Assembly (NCBI GenBank): GCA_012845835.1
Contig: JABAKD010000036.1
Location: forward strand, 1,636,501-1,700,500
DNA from: Undaria pinnatifida
Taxonomy: Eukaryota > Sar > Phaeophyceae > Laminariales > Alariaceae
Direction of reading: 5' to 3'
Length of the DNA: 64,000 nt
Of the stretch, positions 31,601-42,387 are shown in pieces. The notes below the pieces were generated by a model. That model searched no databases, was not told the origin of the DNA, and was given only the letters and a program-made list of their open reading frames with translations. The position numbers were made by a program, and so were the translations under genes. Every line of letters begins with the position of its first letter. The stretch's first letter is position 1.

Positions 31601-33150
31601 AAAATTGCAAAAGTTTATCAAAATAGCAAAAGTTGCAAAACATTTTGGGGTGTTCCAAGTGACCTGCTCGTCTCAGGGAGGCGGAACGCAATCCCTTGCC
31701 AAATAGAGCCAGCTCAGCGACGTTTAATACGCCGAGCACCGCCACGGAGCTTGGCCGAGATCCAGACATGCTTCATGATGTACCCATGGCAGGCTAGCTT
31801 GCCCAGCGGCCGCAAGTGCGAGAAAAACTCTCGGCCGCCGGAGAGCAGCAAGCAAAAAAAAAACTCAAGTATCATATTTTACACATACATACTATGCTTT
31901 TTTTCATTTTTTTTTCCCCTTTTCACCCCAGTGACATCATTAGAGGGCCCGTCGACCGGTGCTTTGTATGGGTTAGGGTTAGGGTTAGTTCCATGGTTGT
32001 GAAAAACACAATAATGTAGGACACCCCCCGTCGGTCACAAAACGTTCATGGTATTTTAAGAGTTTTATCCTTACCGCCGCACTTGTAGCAGCTCGTCGTT
32101 TCGTCTATCACGGAGGGTCGACGAATAGGAGACTCCTACTAGGTACAATGTCATAGGTGTGCCATCCGCATTTTTTTAGACTTTTCGGGAGACGGAAGTA
32201 AGACCAGGTAATCAGTTTGTCTCGAAACGAAAACTGTGTGAGTTGTCTTCACATCAAACCGTTGTTACTATATACTACATATCCAACGACAACATCAGTA
32301 CACCCGGTGTTCGTGCTAATTCTTCACCCTAGAGAGATAACAAATTATGTGGCCACAGACTGTGAGACAGAGCAAACCAAACAGCAGTCGCAATTCACCA
32401 AGGTAAAGCAAATGAAATGCTAGCGTACCGGTACGAGAACACAACAAGACAAACCACACCATGAAAATAAGAAAAATAATAACGAAAAAAGAAAAAAAGA
32501 ACGTAAAAGAGAGAGAAAAAGAAAGCAAAATGAACCAAACCAAAAGACGGGTGTTCTGAACAATGTGATACAAGAAGATCAGAAAGGAAAGGGTGCGAGA
32601 AGAGCAACATACATACGTGCGCAAGACTAACATATACGAATTATACCTGTTGCACGGACAAAACACGAAGATAACTGTGTTGCACGGGCAAAACAACACT
32701 AGGACGAGGAAGAAGATACCGGCGTAAGGCGGGCGGGGAGGGGATTAAGGGAGCAAACAAAAATAAAGAAAGGAACGAAAAGAAAGAAGAACGACAACAA
32801 CAACAACAGGTGCTCGCCTTCGCGCTCCCCCCATTGAGCTCAACGAACACAAAGTCGAAAATTACATGGAATTATTATGGGACCATTTTTGCAGTAATAT
32901 TAACCCTTCTACAAACAAAAAAAACTCTCGACAGCGACATTTCCCCCGAAAATGCAGCATTCCATTTCGTTGGAATCTAGAATCGCTCCATCATTTGCTA
33001 GAAAGGTGGGAATGAGGAGAGTGGCAAACGCCTTCAACTGGTCAAACTCCCAACTGCATTAAGCTACTACTGCGTTGGTAGTTAGTTGTACAGAAAATAC
33101 ACAGAGTTTGCATTTTTTTCACCTGGTTGGTGACGCCTACTCTGCTAACA
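31600..33150. other. non-coding stretch with telomere-like triplet
   Basis: Three TTAGGG-type units occur at about 31970-31988, and A-rich tracts at 32460-32530 and 32760-32810. No gene recognised. Confidence 0.5.
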
Positions 33151-33152
33151 TA

Positions 33153-33330
33153 CTGGGGGGTGTACTCATTTGCTGCTGCTTGCCTTAGTCATTTGACCAT
33201 TGACCACGCATCCCTTCCAAGACGGAGCACCGTTCCTACTCCGAATACAGACACCTCCAACATTTGGGCGCTCGTTATGCTTCTCCCATATACTACATAG
33301 AAACTGTTTGCTTATCCTATCCCCGTCCTG
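33153..33330 (+). repeat. G-run/GTACTCA dispersed repeat, copy 3
   Basis: GGGGGGTGTACTCATTTGCT, then CATTTGACCATTGACCACGC and CCTCCAACATTTGGGCGCTC; closest to copy 4 at 51133. It directly abuts the poly(A) end of the LINE. Confidence 0.6.
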
Positions 33331-33425
33331 TTTTTTTCTTTTTTTTTTTTTCATCCTCCGGCGGATGGGGAAAAATAAAGCTTAAGCTCACCACACTTCC
33401 ACGTATTTTCATACGCGTCGTGTGT
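33331..33425 (-). other. LINE 3' UTR, hairpin and poly(A) tail
   Basis: On the minus strand CGTATGAAAATACG can form a 5-bp stem closed by a GAAA tetraloop. GTGTGGTGAGCTTAAGC and CCGGAGGATG follow, then an A run. It matches bases 1-80 of the window, which defines the 3' end shared by two LINE copies. Confidence 0.7.
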
Positions 33426-35525
33426 CGATTTAACTCAGTTGCTTTCGCAGCCCAACGCTAGCTGGCGCACCCTTCGGGTCCCATTGTAGGTATAGCGTAA
33501 GCTGTCCCTATCAGTAGTCTTCGTTACAACCCCGGCAGCGCAAGCTGCCGTTGTATACGGATGCGTGTGTATGTCGACCCGGCCTGTCCCCTGAGGGTCA
33601 GTTTCGGTGGAGATAGCCACCCGGAATGTCATCTTTCCGGGTTTCGCCGTCTGCGGCCACCATCTATCTCCTAGGATAGCGATGTTTTTTTCGCTACTCT
33701 CTTGTCTACCAAATTCTTCCATGTCACACATCTCCAATTTCCTCATCTCCTCTAACGCATCCCGTTCCTCCTTGTATATTTCACATTCTCCTACTATGTG
33801 GGTCCTACTCTGTGTTGTTGCGCCACACGCGCACATATTTGTAGCCAAGTCCTACTCCTCCCGATTACTGGTATATCTCTTTCTTCTTTCTGTTAGGTCC
33901 AGATCCTCTACACGAAATCGCAGTTTCAGCTTTTTCGCGTAGTCCATTGAACCGCGCAGATACGTTTTCATTCCAATATCTTCCCCCCACCGCCCGTATA
34001 TTTCTAAGTGCTTCTCCTCTTTCACCTTATTTATTAGCGCTAGCCTTTCCCTTTCTTCCATTATTTCTATTACGTCTATCTTGTACCCGCCAAACTTCTC
34101 TATAGACAGTACCTCTTCTTGGTCTCCCCCTAGATGCGTGCTACGATAGAGGTAGCCCTTTTCGTCTGAAATGGTCTCTAAATGACGGGGATCCTTACCC
34201 AAAATCATCCGAAATATTGTAGTTTTTCATGATTCTCGTTGTACACCTAGGCCATTGGATGTTTCATCCGGTAGCAGTTTTATTTTACTCCAAAACAATT
34301 CTTGGGGACGATTTTAAGCTCCGAAAGTGAGGGACCTCAGAAAAAAAGTAGTGCACCTCTATGGTAGCACGCGTCCCTAAATCCTTCCGTATTTTCTCGC
34401 CCTTTTGTTATTTCTTCCCACACAGCCGTATCAACTATGGCTGGCAACCCCTTTTCTGGCCTATTCTTGACTTTATATTGCCACTTCAACTTTCTCACGT
34501 CTCTATATGTTATATATGGGTACATTCCTAGTTCGGTTCCTAATACTGTATTAGTCGTCGTAATTGAGCATCCTAGTATCTTTTTAGCTGCTGTCATCTG
34601 CACTGTTTCCAATTGTTTCACGAACTTCGCGTTCCCTTCCCATATTTCTCCCGCATACTCTAACTTTGGTACAATAACAGTAATCAGAATGCATCTTTTA
34701 ATACTATTGTCAAGGTGCGGGTCTGTCAGGATCGCGTCCATCTTGCCTATTTGTGACTTACCCTTTTCCTGTTACTTTCGCTGTGTGTGGACTCCAAGAG
34801 TAATCCTTTGAGATCTCTACGCCAAGGTACGTATGCTGGTCTACGATCGGTAGCTCATCTTCTCCCCACTTGCATTTGAAATTTACCGGGTTCACCTTAT
34901 CTTCGTTACATACAACTACTGCGCATTTTCTCAGATTCGCTGTCACTCTCCATTTTCTACGCGTAGTGTACTCTAGTGCTTTCTCTATCTGTTTCTGCAA
35001 TCCTTCGGGTGTTTCTGATCTTCTGATACCCCTACGAAATCATCCGCAAACATCAACCCCGACACGTATCTTCCCCCATCGTGACTCCTTGCTTTGCTGC
35101 TTCGACTGCTACTATCATGTATTTAATATATACCTTGAATAGATTGGGTGATAGTGTGCAATTCTTTGTAAAATATTAATATTTTGGGATATTTCCCTTC
35201 CAGCATCATAGCACTTCTCGCATATTCCGTCATAGTTTTATAATTCTCCACGTCTTTCCTCTTATCCCAATTTCCCACATCTTTTCCACGCCCCAATCCC
35301 CCATACTGTGTCATAGGCCTTCTGTACGCCTAGGAAGAAAGAGTACGTCGTTAGCCCGGCGTCTTTCCTACCTTGAACCATCTTACCTAATGTGAACGCA
35401 TGGTCTACGCAACTACGATTTGGCCTAAATCCTGCTTGTCTTTCGCTTATTTTTTCATCCTTCTCCAACATTGTTCCCATTCTATGGTTCAAAATCTTAC
35501 AGAACGTTTTACCTACGGGTGCTTA

Positions 35526-36240
35526 GAGTCGTTTCTAACGACCAAACGAAATTTCTAAAAACATGCTATTTTGGCAAAAACAAATTGGCAACACTTTCCA
35601 AAAAGACGACAAAACACTCTATCGCGAAACACTGCGTATTGGGCAAGTTTTTGGATGTTTGTCAAGTTTTGTCATCATAACGCCCTCAGATTTTATTCAA
35701 ACACCTCATAGCAGCAGCAGGGGGGCAGCGGCACGCCGACGCTCTCTATGGAGTAAATGTTTGCGCAGAAAGGACTCCAGGCACAGCCCATGTACCTCAG
35801 AGGTTGGCAATCCTTTCAGCCCGGCCAAATTCGCCTGGGAAAACCTGGGGCGGCTGCTGTTTGTGATTATGTTTTAGCACCCGCTCGAAACGACACCCAT
35901 GTGGCATCTACGCGGGCCTCACGGCCAGTGTCGCCAGCCCTATCACAGCTGCTGTCAATGACACCGTGTATCCTCCGTACCTCCCGCTATTACAGAAGTT
36001 AGAGCAAGTCTAGTATCGGGCGTCGTGGCGTGATCTTGTTTGTACAACCTTGCGTTGGCGTTATTTGCCTAAAATGGCAAATGAAAAGGCAAATATCACT
36101 TTAAAACTTGCCAGCGAAGCAGAACGGAAATATTCAAAAAAAACTTTAGCAAGTTTTTAGCTATTTCGGCAAGTCCAAATTTCCAAAAACTTGCCAAATT
36201 GGTAAGAAACTTGCCAAAAAAGTGCCGTTAGAAATGACCC
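35526..36240. mobile_element. Harbinger-like non-autonomous DNA element (715 bp) nested in the LINE
   Basis: GAGTCGTTTCTAACG (35526-35540) and CGTTAGAAATGACCC (36226-36240) are inverted, with two mismatches in 15. TTA flanks both sides (35523-35525 and 36241-36243). The outer 100 bases of each end share inverted TTGGCAA motifs. It interrupts the RT frame between TLL and GKTFCKILN. A TTA target duplication and GRG-type ends are typical of PIF/Harbinger; no transposase is inside. Confidence 0.7.
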
Positions 36241-37602
36241 TTAATAGCGTTGTCCCTCGGTGGTTGCCCGGGTCGGCCTTATCTCCTTTCTTGAACAAGT
36301 TTACCACCACTCCTTCTCTCCCCCTCTTGGGCGCGAGCTGCTTTTTCCATATCCAATTATACAACATAACCATAATGGAAGTCGTACCTTCTCCCCCGAA
36401 CTTCGTCATTCACTATTTTATCTGCCCCTGCTACCAAAGTTCTATTCTCAAGTGTAGCTACACACTTCTTTAATTCTTCTCTCGTTAACTCTCTCTGGAA
36501 TCCGTCTGAACCACGGTCTTCCCTTTCTGACGCACCTACGTTCGCCTCTGCCCACGCGTTGGTTTCCTTCTCGAATTCTGCGTCGAAAGTTTCGTTGGCT
36601 GTGAGTGTTCCTAGCTTGCGGTAATGTTCTACGAGTAACTTTCCTCTTCCCCTTCGAGCTACTAACCATTTACCGTTCTGTGCTCTTATTGTAGCAATTC
36701 CCGTGTCTACCTCGCCTACTTGTTGGCCCAGTATCCCTTTTATCCTTACCCACATCTGCTTTATCCGCCATCAACTTCATCCCGCCATCAAAGTCTTCGT
36801 TTGTTTCATTAATTACGTCTCTCCATAATCCCTTCTTTTTCTCTGCCATCTCTTTTACTTTTTTTCTAGCCGTAGCACACTCCTCTCATCCTACCATAGT
36901 TTTAGCAGATGTATGTCTTGCGTACCCCTCTCTCCTTTCTCTTATGGCCTCTTGTACTTCCTCGTCCCACCATTGTGCTGCTCTGTTGTACATTATCAAC
37001 TTCTTCCCTATTACTTTACTTGCTGTGTTCTTGACCAATTGCTCCCATCCTTCTATAATCCTGCCTCGTGCAGTCTCTCGTTCCGCATCGTTCTCTAGTG
37101 ACCTGTGCTTCCCAACAGCCCTGAAAAACGCTCCGCATTCTTGGTCATATCTTCTTGGAACTCTCGCTGTTTTTCTTTGACTTCTAGTTTATCTGCTCTC
37201 CATCAGTACAATTTCCTACCTCGTCTATTCTTGATATCTCTTCTCGTCTGTTGACTCTGTCTATATTAGACAGTGGTCAGTACTTCTTACGTCCGTTGCG
37301 CATACATGTATTTCCGTTTCTTTACTATGTCCATTTTCTACCGCTATGACGTCGAGATCGATCTTTCTCCCTTTAATGTGTACTGTCTAGTCCATTCTGA
37401 CCCTGCAGGCTGACCCTGCATTCTTCACTCTTTCGTTCAATGTCTTCATCTTGTGTTAGTTGCTCTTGAGGGATTCCAACATCTCTTTACTTCCTCATAT
37501 TTTCCAATGTTTTCATTTGGGTTATTTGCCTTCCCGATTCTTGATTTCAAATCTCCCACTAATACTATTTAAGTACTTCTCCTTGCCTTTTAACATACTG
37601 GG

Positions 37603-39150
37603 TGTGTGTGTGAATCAAAACGTATGTACAAGCACGTATATGTTTCTTCTTTATTTTTGTTTTTTTGCCTTGCTTCCTACAGGGAAAAAGTCATCATCAA
37701 CGCCAACAAAAAGCTTAGTACCAGGCACGTTCATAATTTCTTATTTCTGTCATTGCATTGCTTACTCTGCCATTTGGCCTCCACGTACCTTATACAGTGC
37801 GTGTTACGAGCTGGTACCAGCCTGTTACGTACCCTACGTCGTAGAAATATCAGTTTAACGTGAAGAACACACTAGCGCCACCCTTCACCTCCACCCCCAT
37901 CACCACCACCACACCACCGCCGCAGGAGTATGTACCGTGCACCGGGTGGTGGTGATGGTAGTGGTGGCGGTCGTGATAATATCGTACGATGATGGTGGCA
38001 CACGACACAATAGAACAGAAGGGAACAGTACCATATAGAGCAGTCGGTTATTTGGTGCTTCTGTTTCCATGGCGATAAGACTACATGAAAAAGTACGATC
38101 CGCTCCACTTCCACCTTCACCACCGTCACCACCACCACCACCACCACCACCACCACCACCACCATCGCAGAAGAATGTACCGAGTACGGGGTTGTGGTGA
38201 TGGTGGTGGTGGTGGTGATGATATTGTACGACGATGTCATGGTCTCGAAATTGAACAATTTTTGGTTGTGCGGTTGTTGTGTTGATGGGTGAAAATAACA
38301 ATTTTGTGAAGAACGCACACCATGTGCATAGTGCCCTCTGGTACCTCGTAGCAGCCCAGCTGTGACTCCTGCCTCCTGAGGACATATCACGAGCAAGCTC
38401 GACGAACTCAAAACGGTTTTGGACGCGGTCAGAGGTGGATGGAGAGCATAAATAGGGGCCTCTGTAGCCGCCCTGGCCGCCGAAATCGGATCCGGGTGGG
38501 TGGTGTTTGGGGGGCCAACGTCGACGCACACACCAACACACACAACGGACGAAAATCAATTTTATCAAATAAGCCTGTCGGCTTTTCTTGGAATTTTCTC
38601 GCAGCAACTGCACACAGCTGACCATTAGATACGGAGAGACTTCGTCGCATCGCCTCGCTTCGCTCCATTATGGCCCAGACACGATACGCGTATGGCGATA
38701 GTTTCGCTCTCATCAATTCAATAGTATACCGCTTGCTGCTGCTGTTTGGGTAATCTCCCGGTCAACTGGAAGCGCGGGCTTCGTGTCGGTGTAGTGTTGT
38801 GTGTTTCTTCCTACTTTTGTTGTGTTCCTTGCTGCTGATTACTAAACACTATTGTCAGGTGGGTTCCTGCTGTTTCGATAATCAAGTTGCACCAACCTCG
38901 CACTCGATTGGTACTGAATTTTGCAATCATTTGATCTAATATTTTAGTGGTACTTCCGCAGTATGACAGAGCCGGCCGGCTCTCTTTACAGTGGGGAATA
39001 AAAGCAAATTACTGCTGTGCCAACATTCAAAATACCAGCCCCCCGTCCCACACGAACAAAAACACTCGCCAACGTACCACACGACACACGCACCCATCAA
39101 CCAAGCCATTCACCTACCAACCAACCCACCAACCATGTGCTACAGCAGTA
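37603..39150. other. non-coding with duplicated CAC/GTG fold-backs
   Basis: 37885-38000 and 38100-38245 are diverged copies of one segment (CCTTCACC...CCACC...ATGTACCG...GGTGGTGATGG...ATCGTACGATGATG). Each is itself a hairpin of CAC and GTG runs. No gene recognised. Confidence 0.55.
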
Positions 39151-39160
39151 CAGCAGCGCG

Positions 39161-40210
39161 CCCCAGCCAATCCGCGATCGGTCCTGGGGATTGGGGCTTC
39201 CACACCGTCCGAGTCGGTGTCGACCCGGGTAAACTCGATCTTCGTCCCCAGGGTGTCGAACTGGTGGATATGTGGAAGGATGTATGAACCGGGGATGGGG
39301 CCCTATCCTCCCCGGGTTACCCTCGCCCTACGTGCCCCAGCCAATCAGCGATCGGCCCGTGGAATTGGGGTTCCCACACCGTGCGGGGAGGTGTCGACCC
39401 GGGAGAACTCCATTTTCGTCCCCGGGGTGTCGGAGTTGTAGTGATATGGAAAGATGCATGAACCAGGGATGGGGCCTTATCCTCCCCGGGTTGGCCTCGC
39501 TCTACGCGCCTACGCGCCCCAGCCAATCAAAAGTCGCGATTGGCCCTTGAGATTGGGGTTTTCCACACCGTGCGGGGCGGTGTCGACCCGGTAGATAACT
39601 CGATTTCGTCCCCGGGGTGTCGGAGTTGCAGATATGTGGAAGGATGTCTGAACCGAGAAGGAGGGCCTATCCTCCCCGGGTTGCCCTCGCTCTACGCGCC
39701 CCAGCCAATCAGCGATCGGCCTGTGGGATTGCGGTTTCCATACCGTGCGGGGCGGTGTCGACCCGGGAGAATCGTTTTTTGTCCCCGGGGTGTCAAAGTT
39801 GCAGAATTATGGAAGGATGTCTGAACCGGAGATGGAGACCTATCCTCCCCGGGTTGCCCTCGCTCTACGCGCCCCAGCCAATTAGCGATCGGCCCTCGAG
39901 ATTGGGTTTCCACACCGTGCGGGGCGGTGCCGACACGGGAGAACTCGATTGTCGTCCCCGGGGTGTCCGATTCGTAGAGATATGGAGGGGTGTTTGAACC
40001 GAGGACGGGGACCTATCCTCCCCGGGTTGGCCTCGCTCAACGCGCCCCAGCCAATCAGCGATCGGCCCTTGGGATTGGGGTTTCCACACCGTGCGGGGCG
40101 ATATCGACCCGGGATAACTCAATTTTCGTCCCCGGGGTGTCGGGGTTGTGGAGAGATGGAAAGATGCCCGAACCGGGGATGAGGCCCAATTCTCCCCGGG
40201 TGCGGTGGGA
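39161..40210. repeat. satellite-like tandem array, six units of 173-182 bp
   Basis: CCCCAGCCAATCAGCGATCGG recurs at 39161, 39335, 39517, 39699, 39872 and 40045. Each unit also holds GTGCGGGGCGGTGTCGACCC, TCGTCCCCGGGGTGTCGGAG and CCTATCCTCCCCGGGTTG. Unit lengths of 173 and 182 shift the frame, so the Pro/Arg-rich frames here are not one protein. Confidence 0.9.
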
Positions 40211-40889
40211 CTGGGAGGGTTACCTCGAGGGCCAACTCCCGCCGCGCGCGCCTTGCTCCCTGATAGGCAGAGGGCGGGTGGGGGGATCCCTCGGCCAATG
40301 GGATTGGAGCTCGGAAAACGCCGGGATGAATGCCGTATGTCTTATTATTGTATTATATCTGAGCCAACTGATGCGGCATCAATGTTACATTTTTTCAACA
40401 CCCAAAACTTGTTTATTTTCACGTCCCATCTCTATTCTTACTAGAACTATATTTGCCATCCGAAAATGTGCAGCATGAGCTATTATTATTAATAATAGCC
40501 TCAACGTCGATTACTCATACGCATTCCCAGAAAGCACAAGATAGCCAAGGGAAACCCACAAAAAAGGAAACCTATGCACGAACTCTACCTCCCTCCTGTA
40601 CTACGGTACCTGCTTCCGCCAGGGTGTCGTTCTAATCCACCAGCCGCTCTTTGCTTCGCGCCCCTTGTCATTACATGCGCATTTAACTTGTAACTTCAAA
40701 CCCTATGCCGCCCAGGCTCCGTCGTTTTGTTTAGTATTATTATTATTTTTTGGAACGTTTTCTCCGGCTCCCTCCATTTTCGTAACTCAGATCCGAGCTC
40801 ACATAGCAGGCACTATGTCGTCTCCACTCCCTACAATTATTACGATTCATCCATCTCTCTTGCCGGAGTTAACGCATGCCGAAATTTCT

Positions 40890-42330
40890 CGAGAACGTGA
40901 GCCGATGTTGTATCGAAAACACGTCATCAAATTTGTATCATAGCCAACCCCCCGCCCTCCGCCCCTGCCCTTCCACCCCTCTCTCTCCGCTCCGTTGCCA
41001 TCACCACTAATGTGCTGCTACTCCTACTGATCCTACTTCTTCTGACACTTCTGACACTTCTGGCAGTTCTGATACTACCGATACCGTTGATACTCCAACT
41101 ATTACTACCACTACTGCCCCCCTACTCGTACTACCACCATTACTACATTACTACACTATTTACTTCTACTACTGTATTTAAATACCAGTCATAGATTGCC
41201 ATTGCCACCACTTTTTGCGCAGTCGATTCCGGCCAATTTGTCCGACATGCGGTGTTGTATCGAAAACACGTTGACGAAATCGCGCCATGGCCAGCCCATC
41301 GCCACGCCTATCCCCCCGACCTCCCCTCCCTTCCTTCCCTTGCCCCCCCCACGCCTCTCCCCTCTTCCCCTCCCACTCCTAGCACTACGACATATACTGC
41401 TATTGCTGTTGCTAATACTACTACCACTACTGTTATTATGCTACTCTACTCCTGACTCTCCCATTCGTGCTACTCTACCACTTCCATGCTAGTACGTTAG
41501 ATACTACCGTGCTTAGACTACTACGCCTACAATGATCGGCGAAGTCGACGTATACCGAAATTTTATGTTACCGCTAGTCGATGTTGAATCGAATCCACGT
41601 TGACGAGCTTGTATCATAATCAGACCCCCCCCCCCTCCCCCCCTCCCCCTCTCCTCCTATCCCACTCCCTGCCACTACTATTGGCAGTGCTATAATACTA
41701 TACGAGTATTACTATAGTCTCTACGTATACTGCTACTATTAATAGTAGTAATACTACTACCACAATCACCGCTACCACGCCAGACGATACGATTGAATAC
41801 CCGACTACTACTTTAATACTGCTCTATTGCTACTGTTTTTGTATTTTTTGTATTTGAATATTTACTTTACTCTCCAGCTCAACTATTAAGAGTGTAATAT
41901 AGTAAGAGTTTTTACCCTCAGCGACATTCTGGACAAAAAGCCATGGTCACATACGCCTTTCGTTCCCACCTTCCGTACACGCCTTTAATTTTATCGCGCA
42001 TAGGGTTCAGCATTCCTGCTTTTCAGCTTGTCGAATGTCATCGAATTTTGATAAGTCACGCTCTCGCGCTTTCCAATCGTCAATTTTTACGCAAGAAAAA
42101 GTCCCTGCATACTAGCAAGATAATGCACTCGGTGAGACTTTAACCCACGACCTTGAGTTGGTAGGGACGAGATTCATCTACTACGACGTACTCCGTCGGG
42201 GACGCCGACTATCGGCCCGATCAATATATGCCACAATTTCTTGATAATTGGAGCCGATGTTGTATCGAAAAAACGATGACGAGATCGTATCTGTATCGTA
42301 GTCATCTCACCGCCGCCCGTCCCCTCTCCC
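40890..42330 (+). repeat. four copies of a GATGTTGTATCGAAAACACG module upstream of the RING gene
   Basis: Copies near 40902, 41248, 41576 and 42248, each followed by a (C/T)-rich run; the first three are also followed by CTACTA-type simple sequence. The last copy lies about 140 bp before the RING start codon. They may be decayed tandem duplicates of a promoter-side segment or remnants of mobile elements. Confidence 0.55.
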
Positions 42331-42387
42331 CTTCGATAACAACAACACCAACACCAACAACACCAACAGCAACGACAAGGAGGGCAT

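Larger units (their letters stand above)
33331..37580 (-). mobile_element. 5'-truncated, decayed LINE (APE endonuclease plus RT) with nested DNA element
   Basis: Read on the minus strand from right to left. About 37540-37270: the end of an APE endonuclease (GDLKSRIGK, then a TDHCL block). 37000-36400: linker. 36330-36240: RT start (VVNLFKKGDKADPGNHRGTTLL), interrupted by an insertion at 35526-36240, then GKTFCKILNHRMGTML and ISERQAGFRPNRSCVDHAF at about 35480-35390; the catalytic FADD box at about 35040; SWSPHT and IVPKLEYAGEIWEGN farther on; a C-terminal zinc motif CACGATTQSRTHIVGEC near 33840-33790. The 3' UTR and a poly(A) run (T's at 33331-33351) close it. Frameshifts break the frame into at least six pieces, so it is inactive. 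It is like L1/RTE-class elements with a CCHC end. Confidence 0.85.

Noticed and set aside
39270-39997. Pro/Arg-rich frames across the satellite
   Set aside because: Unit lengths not divisible by three break the frame; they are repeat by-products.
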